From assembly GCA_013289475.1 (NCBI GenBank), contig JABCZW010000001.1:1-64000 (forward strand): a stretch of DNA of 64,000 nt, given 5' to 3'. Source of the DNA: Bacteroidota bacterium (GTDB lineage Bacteria; Bacteroidota; Bacteroidia; JABEUT01). Positions within the stretch are counted from its first letter, which is position 1, and every line of letters begins with the position of its first letter. The translations under genes and the position numbers were made by a program. The notes under the pieces were generated by a model. It was not told the origin of the DNA and did not search any database. It saw only the letters and a list, made by a program, of their open reading frames with translations. This document shows positions 52,790 to 60,998 of the stretch, piece after piece.

Positions 52790-55135
52790 TTAGATTTCTT
52801 TTACCGAGATGCGCACGTGTGCTGTTCTGCCTTTGTCATCCGTGCACGATACTTTTACATTCCCTTCTGTTGGGCTGAAGAAGAGCGTTTCATCTGTTTT
52901 TGTTTTGCCATAGTACTTGTCGTTCACATACCAGTATATGGTAGTAACATCGTTACCTGCATTACACTTTAGCATTATGTTGTGGCTTTCATTCTTCATC
53001 AACAAATACTGCATTCCGTTAACCGGCGATTGTATAGAAAGCGATTGATCGCTATATACTCTCGGGCATTCCGGGTTATGAGGCGGTATTTTTACATAAG
53101 GTATTTTATACAGGTTGTAGTATGCAATCATCTCGGGCGAATAGCTTGGGTAAAGTTTTTCTACATATCCTGCCTTGGGTAAACAACTACGGCAATACGA
53201 TATGGTTGCTTTGGCATCCGTGTAAACCATTTTCATATGGTCGCAGGTTTCGGTCGATGATACTTCGGGTATGTAATAGTCGGGTACCAGGTTGTTGCAC
53301 CAATTATTAGGCAACTTGCCAGTCTCCGAGCATACCCATCTTACACCCACATGCGGCGGAAGCTTCAGCCAGTTAAAATCATTGTAATAATTCAGTGTGC
53401 TGAATAATTGAGTCATTAAAGGCACTGCGCAACTTGCACCGCTTAATTCCTGCGATTCGGCTGCATTAAAATTACCTACCCATACACCAACGGTGTATTT
53501 ATCGTTATATCCTACACACCATCCATCATGATGCCCGTATGATGTTCCTGTCTTCCATGCAATCTTGGGGAAGTGCTCGGCATCATCCATATTGGCAGGT
53601 ACATCCGTCCGTTCCATTTCAGTAAGTATGTGCGATACCATAAAAGAAGATTCCAGTGAGATTATCTGTGCGGGTTTAACATCCGGCTGATCTTTGGTAT
53701 AGCGCAACGGCGCATATTGCCCTCCATTAGCGAGTGATACGTATAAGCCGGTAAGCTCTTTCAGTTTTATTCCGCAGCCACCAAGTACCAATGATAGGCC
53801 AAGTTTCGACTGCTGGCTCACTAATGAATGGCACCCTCCGTTTTCCAATACGTTTATATAAGTGGCAATATCCATATTGCTCAGCATTTTCACCGCAGGC
53901 ACATTTAATGAGTTTAACAAAGCATCTTCTACAGTCACTTTGCCGCGGAATGTTCTATCATAATCTTGTGGCTGGTATCCGCTAAAGTTTGTGGGTACAT
54001 CATATAGTATCGTCTTTGGTGTTGCCAAGCCTTGGTCGAATGCAAGCGCATAAAGGAATGGCTTAAGGGCACTACCCGGTGATCGTATAGCATCTACACC
54101 ATCTACCTGTCCCTGGTGCACCACATCATCAAAGTTCGATGAACCTACATAAGCCATAACTGCATGGTCTTTATTACGGATGATGAGTACAGCAGCATTG
54201 GTAATGTTATAGAGCATAAGCTTTTGCACATATTCGGTCAATACGTTTTGTGCTTTCTTCTGCAGGTTCAGGTCAATATTGGTTTGTATATAGGCCGCGC
54301 CTTTGTTTTTATTTGCCAATTGTATACAGAACTGCGGGGCAATCCTCGGTATCTCCATCCGCTTTGCCGATAATGGCTCTGATATGGCCTGCTGAATTTC
54401 CTTGTCTTTAAAAAGTTTTGCCTTACCAAATCTCTCCAGCCATTTGTTACGCCCTGCAATAATCGCGCCGTTATTATTGTCAAACCTGTATCGGCGCGGA
54501 CTGTTAGGCACTATCATTAATGTGGCAATCTCTGCATGGCTAAGGTCAATAGGTAGCTTGTGCAGGTAAATGAGCGATGCTGCTTTAATGCCTTCCACAT
54601 TTCCACCATAAGGCAACAGGTTAAAATACATTTCCAGTATTTCTTCTTTACTGTAATGGCTTTCTAATTGCAGCGCCCTGAATATTTCCTTGAACTTATT
54701 AAAGAATGTCCTCCGCTCAGGCGATAACATACGTGCTACTTGCATGGTAATGGTCGATGCACCCGATACCACTCTGCCTGCCCTTATATCCTGGAAGAAT
54801 GCCCTTGCCAGTGCAATAATATTTACTCCGGGGTGCGCATAGAAGTATTTATCTTCTTTAAAAATGAATGCCTTTTTTAGTCCTTCCGGAATATCTTCTT
54901 TACGTATTTGTATCCTCCACTTATCGTCTTTGCTCAAAAAAGCAGACATAATTGAACCATCGGATGATAATACAACGGTAGAGTAGCTTAACCTATCAGT
55001 ATCTAACGGATATAACCAATCTACTATTTTAAATAGCAGGTAAAATGCAACAATAAAAATCCCCGCTCCCCACAGAATCTTCTTTCTGCGGGCTTTCAGG
55101 GTTTGCAATATGATTTTTAACCGTTTCAATTTCAA
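52790..55135 (-). CDS. pbpC: penicillin-binding protein 1C (bifunctional peptidoglycan synthase)
   Basis: 781 residues, normal for PBP1C. One N-terminal membrane helix (about 20-40) is followed by a GT51 glycosyltransferase domain (about 70-250). The catalytic Glu lies in FKEDKYFYAHPGVN, with VVSGASTITMQVARM and EILEMYFNLLPYGGNVEG. The transpeptidase domain (about 300-560) has SxxK as SPGSALKPF, SxN as SLN in LLNSLNVPAVK, and KTG in WKTGTSYGHHDGW. A BiPBP_C Ig-like domain ends the protein (about 690-781). It acts in the periplasm on lipid II. In many bacteria it is next to an alpha-2-macroglobulin gene; here the homologue starts about 5.9 kb away in the same direction. Confidence 0.93.
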   Translation of the reverse strand: MKLKRLKIILQTLKARRKKILWGAGIFIVAFYLLFKIVDWLYPLDTDRLSYSTVVLSSDGSIMSAFLSKDDKWRIQIRKEDIPEGLKKAFIFKEDKYFYAHPGVNIIALARAFFQDIRAGRVVSGASTITMQVARMLSPERRTFFNKFKEIFRALQLESHYSKEEILEMYFNLLPYGGNVEGIKAASLIYLHKLPIDLSHAEIATLMIVPNSPRRYRFDNNNGAIIAGRNKWLERFGKAKLFKDKEIQQAISEPLSAKRMEIPRIAPQFCIQLANKNKGAAYIQTNIDLNLQKKAQNVLTEYVQKLMLYNITNAAVLIIRNKDHAVMAYVGSSNFDDVVHQGQVDGVDAIRSPGSALKPFLYALAFDQGLATPKTILYDVPTNFSGYQPQDYDRTFRGKVTVEDALLNSLNVPAVKMLSNMDIATYINVLENGGCHSLVSQQSKLGLSLVLGGCGIKLKELTGLYVSLANGGQYAPLRYTKDQPDVKPAQIISLESSFMVSHILTEMERTDVPANMDDAEHFPKIAWKTGTSYGHHDGWCVGYNDKYTVGVWVGNFNAAESQELSGASCAVPLMTQLFSTLNYYNDFNWLKLPPHVGVRWVCSETGKLPNNWCNNLVPDYYIPEVSSTETCDHMKMVYTDAKATISYCRSCLPKAGYVEKLYPSYSPEMIAYYNLYKIPYVKIPPHNPECPRVYSDQSLSIQSPVNGMQYLLMKNESHNIMLKCNAGNDVTTIYWYVNDKYYGKTKTDETLFFSPTEGNVKVSCTDDKGRTAHVRISVKEI

Positions 55136-55648
55136 TAGTAATAATATGCAATTTTTTTGTTGTGGTATGTATTGGGCACAGTTCTTTGCATCTATGTGTC
55201 ACTTCCTTTTTATTTCCTAATCACCTCACGTGCCTTTGCGTTCTACATGTCCTCCCGCTGGAGGGTGCAATTCGGGGAGGAATACATTTTACAGTAGGGC
55301 TCGCAAAGGTTCTTGATTACTAATTATTAATTCCTAATTCTTAATTCGCCACAAAGTGGCGGAAACTGTCGTTTTCTGTCGCAAAATGCTCTCCTTTTTT
55401 TGTCTTGTCACTGACTTTCAATTACTAGTGCCAATTTTGCTAAGTATTGTATCATTTTGGCACTTTTTGTCCCTTTTTGGCACCGGGTGTCCATATTATG
55501 GTTTTTTTTAATAAAAACCTGTTTGAACAGGAATTAAGTAGTACGTGGTTCATTGTTTGTGGTTTATTATAATGCTAATTTACACTATAAATTTATACTA
55601 TGTAATAAAATGATAAATTAGTTTTAAACAACTCAGCTCAAGGAGTTC
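55136..55648. other. 513-bp intergenic region with small dyads
   Basis: No coding region found. It contains a CCTCC/GGAGG dyad near 55250, a perfect hairpin CGCCAC-AAA-GTGGCG at 55347-55361, an AATTC/TTAATTC-rich patch, and repeated short TGTC and TTTTGGCAC motifs (55370-55500). A minus-strand terminator lies at 55506-55531. Confidence 0.4.
55506..55531 (-). terminator. rho-independent terminator of the OMP-like gene
   Basis: On the minus strand CCTGTT-CA-AACAGG (55518-55531) is followed by TTTTTATTAAAAA. It is about 118 bp beyond the stop at 55649. Confidence 0.6.
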
Positions 55649-56176
55649 CTAAAAAGTAGGGCAATCGGCCGAACTCCTTCCGGGGTTTGAGGTGCCACCA
55701 CCACATCCTATAATATACAACAACCCTAGGCGCACATTGGCCTCACGAAATATGGCATTATACCTCCATTCTAAAAACGGGCGCAGGCATTTGTTGGTGG
55801 TAACTCCGCCACCCAGTTCCAGGTCAAGGTTATTGGGTTTTGCACCAATTTCAGGCGATGTTTTATAGCTGATCCAATCATTATACGCCAGCTGGCCAAT
55901 GGCATAAAAATTAAAATTATTTACCCTGAAAACTTTGTACTCCGCTGCTACACCAATAAAAAGTTCCTGCACCTGGTTAAAGCCGGGGTAGTATGAAAAC
56001 TCAGGTGTAAAGCTTAGTTTCTTATTCGGGAATATGCTGGCACGTAAACCTAAACCCACGCCATTGGTTTCGAAGTTATACAACACATCACCGCCTATCC
56101 CCACATTCTGAGATATCCCTGTTGAAGGAGCAAGAAAAAAAGATGTAATAAAAACAATAATTACTGATCTCCTCAT
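55649..56176 (-). CDS. predicted outer-membrane beta-barrel protein
   Basis: 175 residues. A signal peptide ends near 22 (GISQN). The rest alternates hydrophobic and polar residues in strand-like segments (VGLGLRASIFPNKKLSFTPEFSYYPGF; LFIGVAAEYKVFRVNNFNFYAIGQLAYN; LRPFLEWRYNAIFREANVRLGLLY), fitting a small 8-stranded porin-like barrel. The tail CGGGTSNPGRSSADCPTF ends in Phe. It lies 1 bp downstream of a lipoprotein gene, in the same operon. Confidence 0.7.
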   Translation of the reverse strand: MRRSVIIVFITSFFLAPSTGISQNVGIGGDVLYNFETNGVGLGLRASIFPNKKLSFTPEFSYYPGFNQVQELFIGVAAEYKVFRVNNFNFYAIGQLAYNDWISYKTSPEIGAKPNNLDLELGGGVTTNKCLRPFLEWRYNAIFREANVRLGLLYIIGCGGGTSNPGRSSADCPTF

Positions 56177-56177
56177 A

Positions 56178-57074
56178 TTACAAACCTGTCAATAAGGTGG
56201 TAAGCGCAGCATCGGTAGTTGAACTCAGTGTGACGTTTACTGAGGAGCTTGAACTTACCGTCATAGCCTGGTAAAAGCTAAACAGGTTTCCGCTGCCGTC
56301 AAGGCCAATGGCAATAATCTTAACCGCAGAGCCATTAGGTATTGCAGTGGTGGCGCTGTTATATGCCTGCATTACGGTTTTGGTGGCAGGGAAGTAAAGG
56401 AATATCCCAACATTGGTAAGGTCATCGGTAGTGGATGTAAATGTTAAGGTGGAGTTATTTGTGCTGCCTGCAAGCTGCCCGCAATTTATCCATCCGAACA
56501 TTTGTATATAGGCGGTATAACTTGATGCGTTAACTGTGAAAGGAGTGAGCGGGGTATTGGTCCAGTCGGGGTTGCCTGCGGTAGTTATTCCATAATAGGC
56601 ATCCATACCTGCTACAGGTGCAGCGCAGGGCATTTGTATTTCATAACTGCAGCCGCTCGGTTTCATTAATAATTGGGTAGAACCTGCAAAGGCACGCAGC
56701 CTTATTTCGCCCGATGTTTCTAAAATAGTGCCTCCGGCAACTGTTGGCATCTGGTAATATATCATGTCTTTAGCGGTGTAAAGCTCTACCAGTTTAATAA
56801 TGAAAGGATATGCAACCGTATCTCCGTTGCTATACATTAGGCAGTTTTTCGAGCCCCATATTTTTGTGCCCTGGTTACCTATAATAGGGCCGGTGCCGGC
56901 GCTGTCAATAACAAATGTTTGCTCGGGCTGTTCCTTGCTGGTTAAGTAAGTGCTTACGGGGCTATATGTTTTTAATGATGCTTTTACCCTTTGTTTTGAA
57001 CAACTGAAAATTAATACGGCGGCTAAAGAAACCATTAAAAAGCTTATTCCGGAAAGGAGGCTTGTTTTTTTCAT
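56178..57074 (-). CDS. lipoprotein of unknown function
   Basis: 298 residues with lipobox IFS-Cys25. Mature sequence is rich in Ser/Thr and beta-prone, with a region IWGSKNCLMYSNGDTVAYPFIIKLVELYTAKDMIYYQMPTVAGG (about 70-115) and a region TPFTVNASSYTAYIQMFGWINCGQ (about 180-202). Structured as one or two beta-sandwich domains. No known family. It heads the two-gene operon with the OMP-like gene (start 1 bp after its stop), so both may act at the outer membrane. Confidence 0.7.
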   Translation of the reverse strand: MKKTSLLSGISFLMVSLAAVLIFSCSKQRVKASLKTYSPVSTYLTSKEQPEQTFVIDSAGTGPIIGNQGTKIWGSKNCLMYSNGDTVAYPFIIKLVELYTAKDMIYYQMPTVAGGTILETSGEIRLRAFAGSTQLLMKPSGCSYEIQMPCAAPVAGMDAYYGITTAGNPDWTNTPLTPFTVNASSYTAYIQMFGWINCGQLAGSTNNSTLTFTSTTDDLTNVGIFLYFPATKTVMQAYNSATTAIPNGSAVKIIAIGLDGSGNLFSFYQAMTVSSSSSVNVTLSSTTDAALTTLLTGL

Positions 57075-57269
57075 GGAGAGAGATTTTAAGAATGTTAAAG
57101 GTAATGAATTTTCCTGATTCTTATGATAGTAAAGGGGTATACGGCTTTTTATTATGTAAGTTGACCAATCTCATATTCTATGAAAAAGTAAATAATAACC
57201 TGAGGTTATTTGCTATTTACCCACTAAGTAGAACTTAGCGATTATTGGGAATTATTTACCAACATGAAT

Positions 57270-57845
57270 TCACTTCTTAGTAATACCATAACTTATAAGA
57301 TTCACATATTCAATGAGAAGCTCTTGCGGAGTACTGTAAAGTTTTAAAAGTTCTTTATCGCTGATAATCTCAATAGACTTAAGTGATATGTGCATGAGGA
57401 GTTCAGGTTTAATATTCTTCGTAAACCAGCCTTTTTGTTGAGCTTTTTTTAGATCTTTAATAACTTCATTCCATACATTTTTAACACCTCTTTCAATAAA
57501 CTCTTTTAATTCCGGTTCAGAACTTGTGAAAAAATCTGCCATGAACTCACTACTCATATTATTAGTTCCCTCTGTATTTAAAAGAATTATTTTTTTTATT
57601 TTTTCACCAGGGTGTATATCTTCTTGCATAACACTCCTGAATTTCAGTATCCCTTCTTGCATTTCTTTATCAAAAATCCCTTTAGCTACTTCGATTTTAC
57701 TGCTGAAGAAGCGATAGAATGTCATTTTACTTATTTCGGCTTTTTTACAAATTTCTTCAACTGAAACTCTTTTGAATCCATACTTCCAGTATAGTTCTTT
57801 TGCGGATTTTAAAATCACATCCCGTTTAGGTTCTTTTTTTCGCAT
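57270..57845 (-). CDS. TetR-family transcriptional regulator
   Basis: 191 residues. The N-terminal helix-turn-helix (about 8-55) reads DVILKSAKELYWKYGFKRVSVEEICKKAEISKMTFYRFFSSKIEVAK, a canonical TetR DNA-binding domain. The rest is a helical ligand-binding domain with no recognised ligand motif. The divergent membrane protein gene at 57955 is the likely target, with a dyad at 57855-57890 and CTCGAG palindromes near its start site. Confidence 0.92.
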   Translation of the reverse strand: MRKKEPKRDVILKSAKELYWKYGFKRVSVEEICKKAEISKMTFYRFFSSKIEVAKGIFDKEMQEGILKFRSVMQEDIHPGEKIKKIILLNTEGTNNMSSEFMADFFTSSEPELKEFIERGVKNVWNEVIKDLKKAQQKGWFTKNIKPELLMHISLKSIEIISDKELLKLYSTPQELLIEYVNLISYGITKK

Positions 57846-57854
57846 AATTATAAT

Positions 57855-57890
57855 ATTACTAAAATATATTTATATTACGAATTTAGTAAT
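57855..57890. promoter_or_regulatory. inverted repeat between tetR and membrane gene
   Basis: ATTACTAAA (57855-57863) and its exact complement TTTAGTAAT (57882-57890), 18 bp apart. A candidate TetR site controlling the regulator's own promoter. Confidence 0.45.
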
Positions 57891-57917
57891 AAATTGTATT
57901 TATCGTAACATTTATAT

Positions 57918-57925
57918 TATATTTG
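57918..57925 (+). promoter_or_regulatory. -7 promoter box for the membrane protein gene
   Basis: TATATTTG fits TAnnTTTG, 30 bp before the ATG at 57955, and directly abuts the palindrome at 57926. Confidence 0.6.
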
Positions 57926-57935
57926 TACTCGAGTA
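57926..57935. promoter_or_regulatory. operator-like palindrome TACTCGAGTA at the start site, repeated inside the gene start
   Basis: A 10-bp perfect palindrome placed immediately after the -7 box, over the expected transcript start. Its core ACTCGAGT recurs at 57958-57965, 31 bp away (three helical turns), at the second codon. This is the layout of a repressor site pair. Confidence 0.6.
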
Positions 57936-57954
57936 AACAAATAAACTGAAAAAA

Positions 57955-58407
57955 ATGACTCGAGTTTTTGCCGAGATTCTGCTTTTTGCTTCAATAGCCA
58001 TCAATGCAGCACTTTTAATATTTATTGCAGGAGTTCTCAGGAAGATTACTGATGATATGCCCGAACAGTCATTTAAGTTTTTTATTGATTCAATGGTCCG
58101 GTATTCAAGTAAATCTCCATTTATGTTGATAATCCTAAATATTCCATTCCTGGGAGCTATACCTTATTTTTACTTCTATGGATTTGGTCATTATCTAATC
58201 CTTTTTGGTATTACGCTATGGCTAATAGCAGGAATTATTTCGAAACTTATTAAGCTTCCAATTTATAAAGCAATAGCTAATTTAGAAAATACTGATTTGG
58301 TTCATTTGAGGGAAGAACGAAAGAAAATGAATGCAGGAAACATACTTCAGGCGATACTTTACTCGTTAGCCACTATCATAATGGCAGCTTCATTCATGAA
58401 TAAGTAA
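57955..58407 (+). CDS. four-helix membrane protein controlled by TetR neighbour
   Basis: 150 residues with four hydrophobic helices (about 5-28, 58-78, 80-104, 130-148) and a charged C-terminal region (HLREERKKMN). It resembles small DUF1772-type membrane proteins in size and layout, but the match is not certain. The divergent TetR gene and the palindrome on its promoter suggest repression relieved by a ligand. Function unknown. Confidence 0.75.
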   Translation: MTRVFAEILLFASIAINAALLIFIAGVLRKITDDMPEQSFKFFIDSMVRYSSKSPFMLIILNIPFLGAIPYFYFYGFGHYLILFGITLWLIAGIISKLIKLPIYKAIANLENTDLVHLREERKKMNAGNILQAILYSLATIIMAASFMNK

Positions 58408-58498
58408 GCAATAAGCCTTACTTACCTTCGTGTTTCTTTATGCTTTCCGTGTATCCGTGGTACGTATTCTACTTCACATTCCCCCTCGCTTTCGCAAG

Positions 58499-58549
58499 TT
58501 TAGCGCAGTGTAAATGTGAGTATAAATAAACCAAGTTTTAAACTTGGTA
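58499..58549. repeat. 51-bp intergenic repeat, copy A
   Basis: 47 of 51 bases match the copy at 60500-60550. It includes the dyad ACCAAGTTT-T-AAACTTGGT at 58530-58548. It lies between convergent genes ending at 58407 and 58557, so the dyad may also act as a terminator. Confidence 0.75.
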
Positions 58550-58556
58550 ATTAAAG

Positions 58557-59129
58557 TTATTTTTTTATCTCGTACCGGAGCTCTACCATTCCATTTTTAT
58601 AGGCTACAACATCTAATAAGTGTAATAGTTTCTCTTGCCCAATACCATTAAGGAAATATGTGCCATCACCAAGTATAATTGGAATAACCATTAATCTTAT
58701 TTCATCTGCTAATTTTAAACGAATGAATTCCTGGATAAGTTCCGCCCCTCCAACAAGCCACACATTTTTATAATTCGGTTTTAATTTTTCATCAACAAGC
58801 TTGTGCAGGTCACCGGAATAAACTTCAATATTTTTTCTTTCCGGCTTAATGTTTTTATGACTTACTACAATTGTTGGTTTGTCTCCATAAGCCCAACCAT
58901 AAGACTTTGACAGTTCTATAGCATGTTCATAGGTACGTGCTCCCATAACGTAACAATCAATTGTTTTAAGGAATTCAACAGGGTCTTGTGCCGCAATTCC
59001 TTTCTCATATTTATCGGGTGTATCAAACCAGGAAGCACTATTGTCTTTTTTAGCAATAATGCCATCAAGGCTTGAGACCATGTGTGCAGTTATTTTAAAT
59101 GCCTCTTTTGTTAATTCTTCCTTTACCAT
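58557..59129 (-). CDS. dihydrofolate reductase-like (RibD C-terminal) family protein
   Basis: 190 residues. Motifs of the RibD_C/DHFR fold are visible: ITAHMVSSLDGIIAKKDNSASWF (strand 1 and nucleotide loop), DCYVMGARTYEHAI, PTIVVSHKN and NVWLVGGAELIQEFIRLKLADEIRLMVIPIILGDG. It probably reduces a small substrate with NADPH and is not the essential FolA. It is 1 bp downstream of the HxlR gene and co-transcribed with it. Confidence 0.88.
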   Translation of the reverse strand: MVKEELTKEAFKITAHMVSSLDGIIAKKDNSASWFDTPDKYEKGIAAQDPVEFLKTIDCYVMGARTYEHAIELSKSYGWAYGDKPTIVVSHKNIKPERKNIEVYSGDLHKLVDEKLKPNYKNVWLVGGAELIQEFIRLKLADEIRLMVIPIILGDGTYFLNGIGQEKLLHLLDVVAYKNGMVELRYEIKK

Positions 59130-59130
59130 A

Positions 59131-59550
59131 TTATATTTTTTTCTGAAGCGAATCTATTACAGATTTAATAACCCCCGCCTTATCTTTTTTTACCATCATG
59201 GCAAAATCTACCGCTTCCCTATGAACTGTATAGTGCTTTTCACTCCATACAATTATTTCAACAAGTGCAGGAACCAATTCAATGCCTTTTGTAGTGAGCT
59301 TATAAAGCAGCTTAGCCTTGCTATCGGGGTGCTTATGTTTCGTTATTATCTTAGCGTATTCCAGTTGCGCTAACCTGTCGGCCAGGATATTTGTTGCAAT
59401 ATCTTCCCCTCCTTCTAAAAAATCGCCGTAGGTATTTTTACCCTTGAATAGCATATCCCTGAGTATAAGCAACGACCATTTATCGCCAAAAATATCAAGG
59501 GCAGTGCTAATGGGGCAGTCCGACCGAAACTTAATTGTTTTCTTTTTCAT
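59131..59550 (-). CDS. HxlR-family transcriptional regulator
   Basis: 139 residues with the HxlR winged-helix fold: CPISTALDIFGDKWSLLILRDML, IATNILADRLAQLEYAKIITK and YKLTTKGIELVPALVEI. HxlR proteins often respond to electrophiles through a conserved Cys; here the only N-terminal Cys is Cys13 region (SDCP). The -7 box at 59555-59562 places the transcript start at the ATG. It is divergent from the SRPBCC-TfoX pair with a direct repeat between. Confidence 0.9.
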   Translation of the reverse strand: MKKKTIKFRSDCPISTALDIFGDKWSLLILRDMLFKGKNTYGDFLEGGEDIATNILADRLAQLEYAKIITKHKHPDSKAKLLYKLTTKGIELVPALVEIIVWSEKHYTVHREAVDFAMMVKKDKAGVIKSVIDSLQKKI

Positions 59551-59554
59551 AATA

Positions 59555-59562
59555 CAAATTTA
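59555..59562 (-). promoter_or_regulatory. -7 promoter box for hxlR-like gene, leaderless geometry
   Basis: The minus strand reads TAAATTTG with the last G 5 bp from the A of the start codon at 59550. Confidence 0.45.
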
Positions 59563-59572
59563 TTAAAAAACA

Positions 59573-59625
59573 ACTTGCAAATTGAAAGTGAATGTGTTTA
59601 TATTTGTACTTGCAAATTAAAAGTG
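59573..59625. promoter_or_regulatory. HxlR operator candidate: 18-bp direct repeat pair
   Basis: ACTTGCAAATTGAAAGTG (59573-59590) and ACTTGCAAATTAAAAGTG (59608-59625) differ at one base and are 35 bp apart. Each unit also has ends ACTT...AAGT in opposite orientation. The second copy directly follows the plus-strand -7 box TATATTTG (59599-59606), so binding would block the SRPBCC promoter. Confidence 0.6.
59599..59606 (+). promoter_or_regulatory. -7 promoter box for SRPBCC-TfoX operon
   Basis: TATATTTG fits TAnnTTTG, 53 bp before the ATG at 59659. Confidence 0.55.
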
Positions 59626-59658
59626 CTTTGTAAAACCTTAACAGAAAAATAAATTAAA

Positions 59659-60105
59659 ATGGGAAACATTGTAAATGAAATATCGATTAATGCTCCAATT
59701 GAAAAGATATGGAGTATTTTAACTGACCTTGCATTATTAGATCAGTATGACCCTACTGTAAAGAAATCAACCCTTATATCGAATGATAGAACAGGCTTGG
59801 GCGCAAAAAGAAGGGTTACAATGTTCGACGGAAAGAACTGGTTTGAAGAAAAAGTGACCGTTTTTGAAATTAATAAAGCATTGACCTACCAGTTAACGGA
59901 TTGCTCTTTCCCCATAAAAGGATTGAAGCATAGTTATTCATTTGAAAAGACAGGTAATGAAATAAAAGTAAGGCAGGTAATGGAATATACCGTGAAGTTT
60001 GGATTGTTGGGAAAGGTTTTGGATAGCTTAATGATACGTAAGCAATCGGATACAGGGATAAAGAAATTTTTTGCAGGGCTGAAGCAATTCGCCGAAAAAA
60101 ACTAA
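59659..60105 (+). CDS. SRPBCC/polyketide-cyclase-like protein
   Basis: 148 residues with the START-like helix-grip fold: NIVNEISINAPIEKIWSILTDLALLDQYDPTVKKS, then beta-strands (RRVTMFDGKNWFEEKVTVFEINKALTYQLTD) and a long C-terminal helix (IKKFFAGLKQFAEKN). These proteins bind small hydrophobic ligands; the ligand is unknown. First gene of a two-gene unit with the TfoX_N gene 8 bp downstream. Confidence 0.88.
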   Translation: MGNIVNEISINAPIEKIWSILTDLALLDQYDPTVKKSTLISNDRTGLGAKRRVTMFDGKNWFEEKVTVFEINKALTYQLTDCSFPIKGLKHSYSFEKTGNEIKVRQVMEYTVKFGLLGKVLDSLMIRKQSDTGIKKFFAGLKQFAEKN

Positions 60106-60113
60106 ATTCACGT

Positions 60114-60464
60114 ATGGCTTACAACGAAAAGTTGACAGATAGAATACGTGAATCTTTAGTCGCCGTTAAGAAGGTTGAAGAGAAAAATATGTTTGGAGGC
60201 GTTTGCTTTATGGTTGATGGTAAAATGTGCATCGGGGTTGTAGGCGACGAAATGATGTGCCGGATTGACCCAAGTATGGATGAAAGTGTATTGAAGAAAA
60301 AAGGATGCCGGCAAATGGACTTTACTGGTAAACCCATGAAAGGATATGTATTTGTGAATGGTGAAGGAATGAAAACTAAGGATGCATTTGAATATTGGAT
60401 CAACTTGTGCCTTGAGTTTAACTCCAGGGCAAGGGCCAGCAAAAAGAAACCCAAAAAGAATTAA
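60114..60464 (+). CDS. TfoX N-terminal domain protein
   Basis: 116 residues: MAYNEKLTDRIRESL, then KKVEEKNMFGGVCFMVDGKMCIGVVGDEMMCRIDP and KPMKGYVFVNGEGMKTKDAFEYWINLCLEF, the TfoX_N fold. It lacks the C-terminal TfoX domain, so it is not a full competence regulator. The tail is Lys-rich (RARASKKKPKKN), suited to nucleic-acid binding. Coupled to the SRPBCC gene. Confidence 0.9.
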   Translation: MAYNEKLTDRIRESLVAVKKVEEKNMFGGVCFMVDGKMCIGVVGDEMMCRIDPSMDESVLKKKGCRQMDFTGKPMKGYVFVNGEGMKTKDAFEYWINLCLEFNSRARASKKKPKKN

Positions 60465-60499
60465 TGCATATTGATCACATTTCCCTGCGTGCTACTATG

Positions 60500-60550
60500 T
60501 TTAGCGCAGCTTAAATGTGAGTGTAAATAAACCAGGTTTTAAACTTGGTA
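60500..60550. repeat. 51-bp intergenic repeat, copy B
   Basis: Matches copy A at 58499-58549 at 47 of 51 positions. Its dyad (60531-60549) keeps pairing with one G-T wobble in place of A-T, which favours an RNA hairpin. It lies between convergent genes ending at 60464 and 60579. Confidence 0.75.
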
Positions 60551-60578
60551 CTAAAATTAACCCACATTCACTATGCCA

Positions 60579-60944
60579 TCAGAATGGTCTGCTGGCATAA
60601 GCCGCAAACAGGGCCATAAGCAAAAACACAAAATTTATAATGGCATGCATAAATTCCTTGCGCTTAATATGCGTGTATATAGCGCCTGTCATTATTATGG
60701 CAATAGAGGCCGCACCAATAAAAGTAAGGTAGTGCCCATGCCCTAATAACCGGGGTACTATCACCGAAAGTCCGCTAATGAGTTCTATCCCGGCTATTAT
60801 TTTAATCATCCCGGGTTTAAAATCTTCTGCCCAGGTGCCACCGCTAGCAATTATCTTCTCTTTAGTTTGAAAAAATTTAAAGCTGCCCGTAATTACAAAT
60901 ATCAAACCCAGCAAGCCCTGTACAATCCACAGCGCTATTGTCAT
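60579..60944 (-). CDS. DoxX-like small membrane protein
   Basis: 121 residues with four hydrophobic helices. LWIVQGLLGLIFVITGSFKFF is the DoxX-type first helix, and GMIKIIAGIELISGLSVIVPRLLGHGHYLTF the second. Function unknown; it is smaller than the DoxX gene at 5930 and not closely related by eye. It lies 54 bp upstream of the alpha-2-macroglobulin stop and could be transcribed separately. Confidence 0.82.
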   Translation of the reverse strand: MTIALWIVQGLLGLIFVITGSFKFFQTKEKIIASGGTWAEDFKPGMIKIIAGIELISGLSVIVPRLLGHGHYLTFIGAASIAIIMTGAIYTHIKRKEFMHAIINFVFLLMALFAAYASRPF

Positions 60945-60998
60945 AGTGTTTTAATTTTATTGCAGGATTTATAAAAATCCGTATTCATCCGCGTTCTG

